Shown here piece after piece: positions 1 to 6,540 of a stretch of 6,540 nucleotides of DNA. The stretch's first letter is position 1, and each line of letters begins with the position of its first letter. The stretch is from the NCBI GenBank assembly GCA_035253685.1, contig DATFBR010000103.1, forward strand, positions 1 through 6,540, written 5' to 3'. The notes below the pieces were generated by a model, which had not been told where the DNA came from, made no database searches, and saw nothing but the letters and a program-made list of their open reading frames with translations. The position numbers and the translations under genes are program-made. This DNA comes from DASRTE01 sp035253685. GTDB lineage: Bacteria; Actinomycetota; Actinomycetes; Jiangellales; Jiangellaceae.

Positions 1-793
1 CGGGGACGCCGAGCGTGAAGCCGATCGCACGGGCGCCCGCCGCGACCTCGGCGGCCCGCACCAGCCGCTCGGTCTCGGCATCCTCCACGTTGTAGACGCA
101 GGCGGTCTCGACACCGGTGTAGATCCGGCCCTTGTCACTCGCGTAGGCCTCGAGTGAGCCGTGCCAGTCCAGGTGGTCCGGCGCGACGTTGAGCACCGCG
201 GCCGAGCGGGCCTTCATCGAATGCGTCCAGTGCAGCTGGTAGCTGGACAGCTCGAGCGCGATCACGTCGTACGGCTCAGGGTGGAGCACGGCCTCGATCA
301 CCGGGTCGCCCACGTTGCCGGCCGCCGCGGCCCGCAGGCCCGACGCCCGCAGGATCTCGACGAGCATCCGGACCGTCGTCGTCTTTCCGTTGGTCCCGGT
401 CACCGCGAGCCACGGCGCCGGCCGGTGCGGATCGCGCAACCTCCACGCGAGCTCGACCTCACCCCACACCGGTACGCCCGCCTGCCCCGCGGCGACCAGC
501 AGTGGCGCGCCGGGCCGCCAGCCGGGAGAGGTGACGACGAGCCCGGCATCGCCGGGGAGCTCGCGCGTGGCGTCCGGTCCGAGACGCACCATGGCACCGA
601 GGACCTCGAGGACCTTGGCCCGGTCGGTCTCGGCGTCACCGGAACGCTCGTCGACGACCGTCACCCGCGCACCGAGACCCAGCAGGGCGTCGGCGGCGGC
701 GAAGCCGGAGACACCGATCCCGGCCACGACCGCGTGAAGTCGGGACCACGGACTCGTCCGCACCGCGCCGGCCAGCCACTGCGGACCGATCAC
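1..793 (-). CDS. murD: UDP-N-acetylmuramoyl-L-alanine--D-glutamate ligase, N-terminal part (cut by left edge)
   Basis: Cytoplasmic ATP-dependent ligase that adds D-glutamate to UDP-MurNAc-L-Ala, the second amino acid of the peptidoglycan stem peptide. Translation from the GTG at 793 gives 264 residues with no stop before the window edge; the family is usually about 450-490 residues, so the C-terminal domain lies outside. Visible motifs are a Rossmann-like glycine motif GIGVSG (25-30) followed by VTVVDE, the ATP-binding P-loop GTNGKTTT (133-140, Lys137), AGNVG (158-162), ELSSYQL (181-187), NVAPDHLDWH (202-211), and Lys221 in SDKGRIY, at the position of the carbamylated lysine of Mur ligases. 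The SSYQL plus AGNVG combination separates MurD from MurE and MurF. The GTG start is chosen because it overlaps the mraY stop as GTGA, the arrangement seen at the two preceding junctions, and has a weak GGGTGG element 7 nt upstream. The reading frame is intact over the visible part. Confidence 0.97.
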   Translation of the reverse strand, partial: MIGPQWLAGAVRTSPWSRLHAVVAGIGVSGFAAADALLGLGARVTVVDERSGDAETDRAKVLEVLGAMVRLGPDATRELPGDAGLVVTSPGWRPGAPLLVAAGQAGVPVWGEVELAWRLRDPHRPAPWLAVTGTNGKTTTVRMLVEILRASGLRAAAAGNVGDPVIEAVLHPEPYDVIALELSSYQLHWTHSMKARSAAVLNVAPDHLDWHGSLEAYASDKGRIYTGVETACVYNVEDAETERLVRAAEVAAGARAIGFTLGVP

Positions 794-1851
794 GCGCCGG
801 CCACCCACTCGGCGTAGAAGACACCCAGCCCGAGAGCGACGAACATGCCCGCGATGATCCAGAACCTGATCACGATCGTCACCTCGCCCCAGCCCACGAG
901 CTCGAAGTGGTGCTGCAGCGGGGCCATCCGGAACAGCCGCTTGCCGTCGGTGAACTTGAACCAGCCGACCTGCAGCGCCACGGACAGCGTGATCAGTGCG
1001 AACAGGCCGCCCAGCACGAGGAGCAGGAGTTCGGTGCGGCTCAGGATGGCCAGGCCGGCCAGTGCGCCGCCGAGCGCGAGCGATCCGGTGTCGCCCATGA
1101 AGATCTTCGCCGGGGACGCGTTCCACCACAGGAAGCCGAAGCACGCGCCGACCAGTGCGGCCGACACCACGGCCAGGTCGAGCGGGTCCCGGACCTCGTA
1201 GCAGCTCGGTCCGGGCGCGATGTTGCAGGCCTGGTTGTACTGCCAGACACCGATGAGCGTGTACGCACCGAAGATCATCACGCACGCGCCGGACGCGAGC
1301 CCGTCGAGGCCGTCGGCGAGGTTCACGCCGTTGGAGGCGCCGATGACCATGATCAGGGCCCAGATGACGAAGAGCACCGGACCCAGTACCAGCGGCGTGT
1401 CCCGGAGGACGGACAGCGCGTCCGATGCCGGGGTGTAGCCCTGCTCGTCGGGAAAGCGCAGGGCGAGCACGGCGAACACCACCGCGACCGTCGCCTGGCC
1501 AACGATCTTGGCACCGCTGCGCAGGCCCAGGCTGCGCTGCTTGGAGATCTTGATGAAGTCGTCGGCGAACCCGACCGCGCCGAGCCCGACGATGAGGAAC
1601 AGGACGAGCAGCCCGGACATCGACGGCTGGCTCAGGCGCACGAGGTGGGCCATCACATAGCCGGCGACCACCGCCAGGATGATCACGGCACCGCCCATCG
1701 TGGGCGTACCGCGCTTGACATGGTGGCTGGTGGGGCCGTCGTCGCGGATCAGCTGGCCGTAGTTGTGGCGCACGAGCAGCCGGATCGCGGCCGGAGTGCC
1801 GAGGATGGATACCACGAGACCGACGACGGCCGCCGTCAGGACCGCGATCAC
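790..1851 (-). CDS. mraY: Phospho-N-acetylmuramoyl-pentapeptide-transferase
   Basis: Integral membrane enzyme that transfers phospho-MurNAc-pentapeptide from UDP to undecaprenyl phosphate, making lipid I. The 353 residues match the usual family length, and about ten hydrophobic segments can be seen (roughly 1-26, 52-72, 77-96, 115-132, 153-172, 187-203, 225-243, 257-272, 273-293, 327-348). Signature motifs in order are KRGTPTMGG (46-54), FADDFIK with the catalytic Asp pair D97-D98 and K101, NGVNLADGLDGLA (174-186), MGDTGSLALGG (252-262, D254 at the catalytic Mg-binding Asp), and PLQHHFE (311-317). The last motif is PxHHHFE in many MraY proteins; here the first His is Gln313. A loop holds two cysteines, C209 and C217. 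Translation starts at GTG 1851, overlapping the murF stop as GTGA, behind the strongest Shine-Dalgarno in the window (GGGAGGT, 1858-1864). The 3' end overlaps murD in the same way. Confidence 0.98.
   Translation of the reverse strand: MIAVLTAAVVGLVVSILGTPAAIRLLVRHNYGQLIRDDGPTSHHVKRGTPTMGGAVIILAVVAGYVMAHLVRLSQPSMSGLLVLFLIVGLGAVGFADDFIKISKQRSLGLRSGAKIVGQATVAVVFAVLALRFPDEQGYTPASDALSVLRDTPLVLGPVLFVIWALIMVIGASNGVNLADGLDGLASGACVMIFGAYTLIGVWQYNQACNIAPGPSCYEVRDPLDLAVVSAALVGACFGFLWWNASPAKIFMGDTGSLALGGALAGLAILSRTELLLLVLGGLFALITLSVALQVGWFKFTDGKRLFRMAPLQHHFELVGWGEVTIVIRFWIIAGMFVALGLGVFYAEWVAGA
801..806 (-). promoter_or_regulatory. Weak ribosome binding site of murD
   Basis: GGGTGG inside the end of mraY, 7 nt before the murD GTG at 793. 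It departs from GGAGG at one base, so murD probably depends on ribosomes arriving from mraY through the GTGA overlap. Confidence 0.5.
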
Positions 1852-3236
1852 CCGGCCACCTCCCGGACCAACGCGTCGGCCAGCCGTTCCAGGCCCGCCG
1901 CGCGCGACGCCTTGACCAACACCACGTCACCGGGCCGCACGTGTTCACGCAGCAGTGTGAGCGCCGCACCGATGTCCGGTACCCAGGCTGCCGCGTCCTG
2001 CGGCGATCCCTCGTCCGCCGCGCCGACGTGCACCGCACGTGCGCCCTCGCCCACGGCGACGACCGTGCCCACGTCGAGGCGAACGGCGAGCCGGCCCAGC
2101 GCCTCGTGCTCGGCCGCCGAGGCCTCCCCCAACTCACGCATCTCGCCGAGCACCGCCCAGGTGCGGCGGTCGCCGGCGATGGCGACCAGGGTCGTCAGCG
2201 CCGCGCGCATCGACTCGGGGTTGGCGTTGTAGGCGTCGTTGACGACGGTGACGCCGTCCGCCCGCTCCACCACCTCCATGCGCCAACGGGACAGCGGGCG
2301 CGCCGCCGTGAGGGCCGCGGCGACGGCGTCGACGCCGAGTCCCAGGGCGTGTGCGGCACCGGCGGCGGCCAGCGCGTTCCCCACCTGGTGCACGCCGACG
2401 ACCTGCAGCCGGACCGGCGCGGTCCCGTCCGGCGCGACCAGCGTGAACCCGGCCCGGCCGGAGCCGTCGAGGCCGACGTTCTCGGCCCGGATGTCCGCGT
2501 GGACGGACTCGCCGACCATGAGCACCGCGGCCTCGGTCTGCTCGGCCATCCGGCGCACGAGCGGATCGTCGCCGTTGAGCACCGCGGTGCCGTCGGGCTC
2601 TAGCGCCTCGACCAGTTCCGCCTTCGACCGCGCGATCGACTCGCGGTCGCCGAACACGCCCAGGTGCGCCGACCCCACGTTGAGTACGACGCCGATCCGA
2701 GGCGGCGCGATCCGGCACAGGTAGGCGATGTGTCCGGTGCCCCGGGCGCCCATCTCGAGCACGAGGGTCCGCGTCGCCTCGTCCACGGTGAGCACCGTCA
2801 GGGGCACACCGACCTCGGTGTTGTACGAGTTCGGTGGAGCGACCAGCGGCCCGCGGCCGGCGAGGACCTGCGCCAGCAGGTCCTTGGTGCCGGTCTTGCC
2901 CGACGACCCGGTGACGCCGACGACCGTCGCCGCGCCCGCGCGGTCGAGCACCTCCTGGGCGAGGTCACCGAGGGCACGCACCGAGTCGTCGACCACCACC
3001 GCGGGGACACCGACCGCATGCTCGGCCAACACGGCCACGGCTCCGTCGCCGACAGCCGCGGCCGCGAAGTCGTGACCGTCGACGCGTTCCCCGCGCACCG
3101 CGACGAACAACGCTCCGGCCGCGACCTCGCGCGAGTCCGCCACGACCGGACCGAAGACCGTGACCGCGCCGTCCGGCACCGCGTCCAGGTGTCCTCCGGT
3201 CACCGAGGCGATCTCGGCCAGCGACAGGGCGATCAC
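1848..3236 (-). CDS. murF: UDP-N-acetylmuramoyl-tripeptide--D-alanyl-D-alanine ligase
   Basis: Cytoplasmic Mur ligase that adds the D-Ala-D-Ala dipeptide to UDP-MurNAc-tripeptide, completing the pentapeptide precursor used by MraY. The 462 residues match the family. The N-terminal domain (about 1-100) includes ADSREVAAGALFVAVRGERVDGHDF, the typical MurF uridine-binding region. The central ATPase domain has the P-loop GSSGKTGTKD (110-119, Lys114), NSYNTEVGVP (136-145), EMGARGTGHIA (161-171) and LNVGSAHLG (185-193), with Lys205 in SKAEL near the position of the modified lysine. The C-terminal domain has NDAYNANPESM (333-343), LGEMRELG (363-370) and KASRAAGLE (442-450). The GSSGKTGTKD P-loop and NDAYNANP motif identify MurF rather than MurE or MurD. 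The GTG start at 3236 gives MIALSLAEIA, a typical MurF N-terminus; it overlaps the murE stop by 4 nt and has GAGG 7 nt upstream. It contains one rare CTA leucine codon at residue 212 but is otherwise uniform with its neighbours. Confidence 0.98.
   Translation of the reverse strand: MIALSLAEIASVTGGHLDAVPDGAVTVFGPVVADSREVAAGALFVAVRGERVDGHDFAAAAVGDGAVAVLAEHAVGVPAVVVDDSVRALGDLAQEVLDRAGAATVVGVTGSSGKTGTKDLLAQVLAGRGPLVAPPNSYNTEVGVPLTVLTVDEATRTLVLEMGARGTGHIAYLCRIAPPRIGVVLNVGSAHLGVFGDRESIARSKAELVEALEPDGTAVLNGDDPLVRRMAEQTEAAVLMVGESVHADIRAENVGLDGSGRAGFTLVAPDGTAPVRLQVVGVHQVGNALAAAGAAHALGLGVDAVAAALTAARPLSRWRMEVVERADGVTVVNDAYNANPESMRAALTTLVAIAGDRRTWAVLGEMRELGEASAAEHEALGRLAVRLDVGTVVAVGEGARAVHVGAADEGSPQDAAAWVPDIGAALTLLREHVRPGDVVLVKASRAAGLERLADALVREVAG
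1858..1864 (-). promoter_or_regulatory. Ribosome binding site of mraY
   Basis: GGGAGGT inside the end of murF; the GGAGG core ends 7 nt before the mraY GTG at 1851. This is the best match to the anti-Shine-Dalgarno sequence in the window and decides the start in favour of the overlapping GTG. Confidence 0.8.
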
Positions 3237-4762
3237 CGGGCCGCCTCGCGCTCACCCAGCATCTCCGCCAGCACCGCGCGGTCGTCGAACGGGTGCACGA
3301 CCCCACGCGCCTCCTGGCCCTGTTCATGTCCCTTTCCGACCACGGCGATCGTGTCGGCGGGGCCGGCCGCCATCTCGACCGCAGCGCGGATCGCCGCTCT
3401 GCGACCGGCCACCTCGTGGATCTCCGCCCGGTGTGCCACGGGCACGCCGTAGGCACCTGCGAGCACGGCCGCGCGGATCGCCGTCGGGTCCTCCGACCGC
3501 GGGTTGTCGTCGGTGACGACGACGACATCGGCGTTGCGAGCCGCTGCGGCCCCCATCAGCGGCCGCTTGTTCTGGTCACGGTCACCACCGGCACCGATGA
3601 CCACGACGAGCCGTCCCGCCGTCGACGGACGTAGCGCGCGCAGCACGGTCTCCACGGCATCCGGCGTATGCGCGTAGTCGACCAGTGCCAACGGACCATG
3701 GGAGGGCACCCGTTCCATCCGGCCCGGCACGCCGGTGCACTCGGCGATGCCTCGGGCTGCGTCGTCGACGGCCACACCCGCGTCGATCAGCAGGACCAGG
3801 GCCAGCGCGGCGTTCGCGACGTTGAAGTCACCCGGGATCGGGGACGTCAACGCGACCCGGCGTCCCCTGGTGCCGTGGAGCACGATTCGTGTCAACCCCG
3901 CGGCAGGCTCTCGTGAGACCACCTGCCAGTCGGCGTCCGTTCCCCGGGTCGAGACCGTCGTCACCGGCACGGTGCCGTCGGTGGAGGCCAGCCGCCGGCC
4001 GTACTCGTCATCGACGACGACGACGCCACGGCGCGAGCGCGCGCGGGTGAACAGCCGCGCCTTGGCGGTGAAGTAATCCTCGAGGTCGACATGGAAGTCC
4101 AGGTGATCCTGGGACAGGTTGGTGAACCCGGCGACGTCGAACACGATCCCGTCGACGCGCCCGTAGACCAGCGCGTGGCTCGAGACCTCCATGACGCAGG
4201 CGGTCACCCCGCGTTCACGCATCAGCGCAAGCAGCGCGTGGACATCGGGCGCCTCCGGCGTGGTGCGCTCGCTGGCGACGCGTTCGTCCCCTATCTGCGT
4301 CTCGACCGTGCCGATCATTCCGGTCCGGTGGCCGGCGGCCCGCAGGCCCGACTCCACCAGATAGGACGTCGTCGTCTTGCCGTTGGTGCCGGTGACCCCG
4401 ACTATGAGCAGTTCACGCGCCGGATCGCCGTACACCCGCGCAGCGACCCGCCCCAGCTGGGCCCGCGCATCGGCGACCACGAGCGCCGGCAGGCCCTCCA
4501 CCAGGTCCGCTCCGGCGGCATCGGTGAGAACAGCCACGGCCCCCGCGTCGGCGGCGTGGGCCGAATAGCTCGCTCCGTGCGAACGGGATCCGGGCAGCGC
4601 CGCATAGAGGTCACCCGGGCGAACCTGCCGGGAGTCGTGCGTCACGCCGGTGACCGCCACGCCGCCCAGCTCGGCCGCTGGCTCGACACCCAGCATCGCG
4701 GCGAGACCGGCGACCGCGCAGGGGTCGACGTGCCGCGGGCGCAGGTATGGTCGCGAAGACAT
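3233..4762 (-). CDS. murE: UDP-N-acetylmuramoyl-L-alanyl-D-glutamate--2,6-diaminopimelate ligase
   Basis: Cytoplasmic Mur ligase that adds the third stem-peptide residue. The 509 residues fit the family. The N-terminal domain (about 1-115) has the THDSRQVRPGDLYAALPG uridine-binding segment (41-58). The ATPase domain has the P-loop GTNGKTTT (125-132, Lys129), TTPEAPDV (167-174), EVSSHAL (192-198), FTNLSQDHLDFH (213-224) and Lys234 in FTAKARLF, the expected carbamylated lysine. The C-terminal domain holds DDNPRSEDP (418-426) and GKGHEQGQ (476-483). The DNPR motif is the established marker of diaminopimelate-adding MurE, in contrast to the lysine-adding type; it does not tell meso- from LL-DAP. 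An in-frame TAG lies five codons before the ATG at 4762, so this is the first possible start, and the N-terminal RPRHVDP text looks like actinobacterial MurE. Strong Shine-Dalgarno sequence is absent; a hairpin sits directly before the start. The 3' end overlaps murF by 4 nt. Confidence 0.98.
   Translation of the reverse strand: MSSRPYLRPRHVDPCAVAGLAAMLGVEPAAELGGVAVTGVTHDSRQVRPGDLYAALPGSRSHGASYSAHAADAGAVAVLTDAAGADLVEGLPALVVADARAQLGRVAARVYGDPARELLIVGVTGTNGKTTTSYLVESGLRAAGHRTGMIGTVETQIGDERVASERTTPEAPDVHALLALMRERGVTACVMEVSSHALVYGRVDGIVFDVAGFTNLSQDHLDFHVDLEDYFTAKARLFTRARSRRGVVVVDDEYGRRLASTDGTVPVTTVSTRGTDADWQVVSREPAAGLTRIVLHGTRGRRVALTSPIPGDFNVANAALALVLLIDAGVAVDDAARGIAECTGVPGRMERVPSHGPLALVDYAHTPDAVETVLRALRPSTAGRLVVVIGAGGDRDQNKRPLMGAAAARNADVVVVTDDNPRSEDPTAIRAAVLAGAYGVPVAHRAEIHEVAGRRAAIRAAVEMAAGPADTIAVVGKGHEQGQEARGVVHPFDDRAVLAEMLGEREAAR
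3244..3247 (-). promoter_or_regulatory. Ribosome binding site of murF
   Basis: GAGG inside the last codons of murE, 7 nt before the murF GTG. It supports the GTG at 3236 as the true start and reinitiation at the GTGA overlap. Confidence 0.7.
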
Positions 4763-4785
4763 CGGTCCGAGAGGCTACTCGACCG
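4763..4785 (-). promoter_or_regulatory. Hairpin directly upstream of the murE start codon
   Basis: On the coding strand the arms CGGTCGAG (4778-4785) and CTC-G-GACCG (4763-4771) are complementary over 8 bp with a single bulged G (4768) and a 6-nt loop TAGCCT. The 3' arm touches the murE ATG. There is no following T-run, so it is not an intrinsic terminator. It lies in the only intergenic space of the window, and no convincing Shine-Dalgarno is present other than a GGA triplet within the 3' arm. The pairing is seen in the sequence; a role in limiting or re-setting murE translation after ftsI is inference, and such short GC-rich stems also arise by chance. Confidence 0.4.
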
Positions 4786-4798
4786 CCCGGGCACCGGG

Positions 4799-6540
4799 TC
4801 AGCGGGCGAACAGCTCGACCGTCGGTGCCGCGGTCCCCGAGGGAGCCACGCCCATCTGCGCCAACGTGAAACCCATGACGTCGGCGAAGACGGGGCCGGC
4901 AAGCGCCCCCCCGGAGTTGCCCCGGCGCGGGTTCAGCAACGAGACGGCCACCACGTAACGAGGGTCGTCTGCCGGCGCGAAACCCATGAACGAGGAGTTG
5001 TAGCCGCGGTAACAGCCGCATGCCGGGTCGACCCGCTGGGCCGTGCCGGTCTTACCCGCCACCCGGTGACCGTCCACGCCCGCGGCCCGCCCGGTGCCGC
5101 CCTCGCCCATCACGCCTTCCATCATCAGTGTGACGGCCGCCGCCGTCTCCTCGCTGATCACGCGCTGCGGAACCCCGGGGATGACGGGGGTCGCCTGTCC
5201 GTCCTCGTCGACGGTCGCCTCCACCAGGCGGGCCGGAAGCCGCACCCCCCCGTTGGCGATGGTCGCGTAGGCCGAGGCCATCTGCACCGTGCTCACGGCC
5301 ACACCCTGACCGAATGAGATCGTGTCCCGGGTCAGGTCGGCCCAATCGTCGGGCAGACCGCCCGCACTCTCGCCGGGTAGTCCGAGGTCCGGCTTTGCGC
5401 CCAGGCCGAAGGCGACGAGCCGGTCACGGAAGGCGGCCTTGTCGATCCGTTCGGCGGCGAGCAGCGTGCCCACGTTGCTCGACTTCGCCAGTATCCCGGC
5501 CAGCGTCATCTGCTCCACGCCGTGGTCGTAGTAGTCGTTGATCACCTTTCCGCTGCGCGAAACGTGGTCCGGAACGGAGAGCACGGTGGACGGGTCGGCG
5601 GCACCCTCCTCGATGATCGCCGCCATCGTCAACGGCTTGAACACCGACCCGGGTTCGTAGGAGTCCTCGACGGCGCGGTTGCTCCGGGTGTCGTCGTCGG
5701 CCGCGCCGGGATCGCTCGGGTCGACCACCGGCGAGGTGGCCATCGCGACCAGCTCGAAGGTCTCCGTGTCCATGACGACGACGATGCCCGCGTCGGCACG
5801 CGCCTTCGCGACGGCATCGCCGAGCGCCTGCTCGGCGTACCACTGCACGTCTCGATCGATGGTGAGGCGGATCCCACCACCTGCAGTGGGCGCCTCCCGG
5901 CTTCCGTTGCCCGACGGAATGCAGTGGCCGCCGGCGCTGAGCTGGCAGGTCATCTGACCGTCGGTGCCGGCCAGCGTGGAATCCATGGACAGCTCGACAC
6001 CGGCCAGGCCGTGCCCCTCCGCACCGGTGAAGCCGACGATGTTGCCGGCGACGGTCCCGGCGGGGTACTCGCGCTGCGACGCCGGCTCGGCGAACACGCC
6101 GGGTAGGTCGAGCGCGTCGATGGCTCGCCAAGTCTCAGGTGTCACCTTCTTCGCCACGTATTTGAACCGCTTGTCCCCGGTCAGCGCCCGCTGGATGGAG
6201 CGGGCGTCCGGCGCCAGCAGGCCGTCGAGTTGCAGTGCGTACGCCGCCGGATTCGTCACCAGGGTCTGGTCGACGGTCACGTTGAACGCCTCCGCCGAGC
6301 GGGCGAGCGGCTCGCCGTTCCGGTCGAGGATCGGGCCGCGCATCGCCGGCAGGGTGACCGGGCGCAGGTCGTCCGTACCCGACGCCGCAACGAAGGTGGA
6401 GGCGTCCAGGCCCTGGAGTTGCACCAGTCGCCCGGCGAACAGCGAGAGCAGGACGCAGACCAGCACCAGCGACACGTGCAGCCGCCGCCGCGGGTCGGCC
6501 AGTCGGACCGTTCGGGGCGGGCGCTTCGGCCGGCGCGGCC
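4799..6540 (-). CDS. ftsI: Septal peptidoglycan transpeptidase, class B penicillin-binding protein FtsI/PBP3 (5' end beyond right edge)
   Basis: Membrane-anchored D,D-transpeptidase of the divisome that cross-links septal peptidoglycan; also called pbpB in actinobacteria. Residues here are counted from a GTG at 6475, which gives 558 residues, but that codon lies inside the membrane segment and the frame stays open for 21 more codons to the edge. Those codons encode a basic, proline- and arginine-rich stretch ending PRRRLH, the expected cytoplasmic tail, so the real start is outside. After the membrane helix (about 1-20, followed by GRLVQLQG) comes the pedestal/dimerisation domain with RGPILDRNGEPLA (46-58). 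The transpeptidase domain has the three penicillin-binding motifs in order: SVFK (277-280, nucleophile Ser277), SSN (332-334) and KTGT (475-478), plus LTIDRDVQ (204-211) and SFGQGVAVST (387-396). No PASTA domain follows; the protein ends VELFAR. Four cysteines (177, 185, 486, 488) lie in the extracytoplasmic part. It is followed 36 nt later by murE. Confidence 0.97.
   Translation of the reverse strand, partial: PRRPKRPPRTVRLADPRRRLHVSLVLVCVLLSLFAGRLVQLQGLDASTFVAASGTDDLRPVTLPAMRGPILDRNGEPLARSAEAFNVTVDQTLVTNPAAYALQLDGLLAPDARSIQRALTGDKRFKYVAKKVTPETWRAIDALDLPGVFAEPASQREYPAGTVAGNIVGFTGAEGHGLAGVELSMDSTLAGTDGQMTCQLSAGGHCIPSGNGSREAPTAGGGIRLTIDRDVQWYAEQALGDAVAKARADAGIVVVMDTETFELVAMATSPVVDPSDPGAADDDTRSNRAVEDSYEPGSVFKPLTMAAIIEEGAADPSTVLSVPDHVSRSGKVINDYYDHGVEQMTLAGILAKSSNVGTLLAAERIDKAAFRDRLVAFGLGAKPDLGLPGESAGGLPDDWADLTRDTISFGQGVAVSTVQMASAYATIANGGVRLPARLVEATVDEDGQATPVIPGVPQRVISEETAAAVTLMMEGVMGEGGTGRAAGVDGHRVAGKTGTAQRVDPACGCYRGYNSSFMGFAPADDPRYVVAVSLLNPRRGNSGGALAGPVFADVMGFTLAQMGVAPSGTAAPTVELFAR

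Noticed and set aside
161..817. A 218-codon plus-strand open frame at the left end
   Set aside because: It is antisense to murD, whose minus-strand translation has all the expected N-terminal and ATPase motifs.
907..2232. A 441-codon open frame on the plus strand opposite mraY and murF
   Set aside because: It lies fully antisense to two genes with intact family motifs, crosses their junction, and its translation is a low-complexity Arg/Asp/Gly/His/Ala mix typical of antisense frames in GC-rich DNA.
2664..3452. A 262-codon plus-strand open frame across the murF-murE junction
   Set aside because: Antisense shadow with biased composition and no recognisable motif; the minus-strand genes explain the region completely.
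4763..4798. A promoter or terminator between ftsI and murE
   Set aside because: The gap is only 36 nt, shows no -10/-35-like pair, and the hairpin in it is not followed by a T-run.
4091..5317. A 408-codon open frame on the plus strand opposite murE and ftsI
   Set aside because: Same reasoning: antisense to motif-bearing genes, spans the murE-ftsI gap, composition rich in Arg, His and Gly with no recognisable domain.
6473..6475. GTG as the start codon of ftsI
   Set aside because: It sits at the beginning of the membrane helix, and the same frame continues to the window edge with a basic cytoplasmic tail typical of FtsI, so the start is outside the window.
1..6540. A novel defence, mobile or accessory system
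   Set aside because: Every part of the window is accounted for by conserved peptidoglycan synthesis and division genes in their standard order; no repeats, integrase, transposase or unexplained gene is present.

Overview
The window is a section of the division and cell wall (dcw) cluster of a high-GC Gram-positive bacterium, almost certainly an actinobacterium. The sequence is strongly GC-rich. Three of the four visible start codons are GTG, and the gene order ftsI-murE-murF-mraY-murD is the one usual for actinobacterial dcw clusters. The MurE sequence carries the DNPR signature of a diaminopimelate-adding enzyme, so the peptidoglycan peptide probably contains DAP. Genus cannot be fixed from the window; a Pseudonocardiaceae-like organism is only a guess.

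All five genes lie on the minus strand, so transcription runs from the right edge to the left edge. From right to left they are: ftsI/pbpB (4799-6540, its start lies beyond the right edge), a 36-nt gap holding a short hairpin, murE (3233-4762), murF (1848-3236), mraY (790-1851) and murD (1-793, its C-terminal part lies beyond the left edge). There is no gene-free stretch longer than 36 nt. I see no RNA gene, mobile element, CRISPR array, internal promoter or terminator.

The genes form one pathway. MurD, MurE and MurF add D-Glu, DAP and D-Ala-D-Ala in turn to UDP-MurNAc-L-Ala in the cytoplasm. MraY moves the finished phospho-MurNAc-pentapeptide onto undecaprenyl phosphate at the membrane to give lipid I. 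FtsI is the septal transpeptidase that cross-links the exported product at the division site. The last four genes are joined by three identical 4-nt GTGA stop/start overlaps, each with a purine-rich Shine-Dalgarno-like element exactly 7 nt upstream, which suggests tight translational coupling.

This is an ordinary core region and I find no new system in it. The points worth a second look are small: the repeated GTGA junctions, the hairpin touching the murE start codon, a Gln in place of the first His of the MraY triple-His motif, paired cysteines in FtsI, and two G7 tracts in ftsI.
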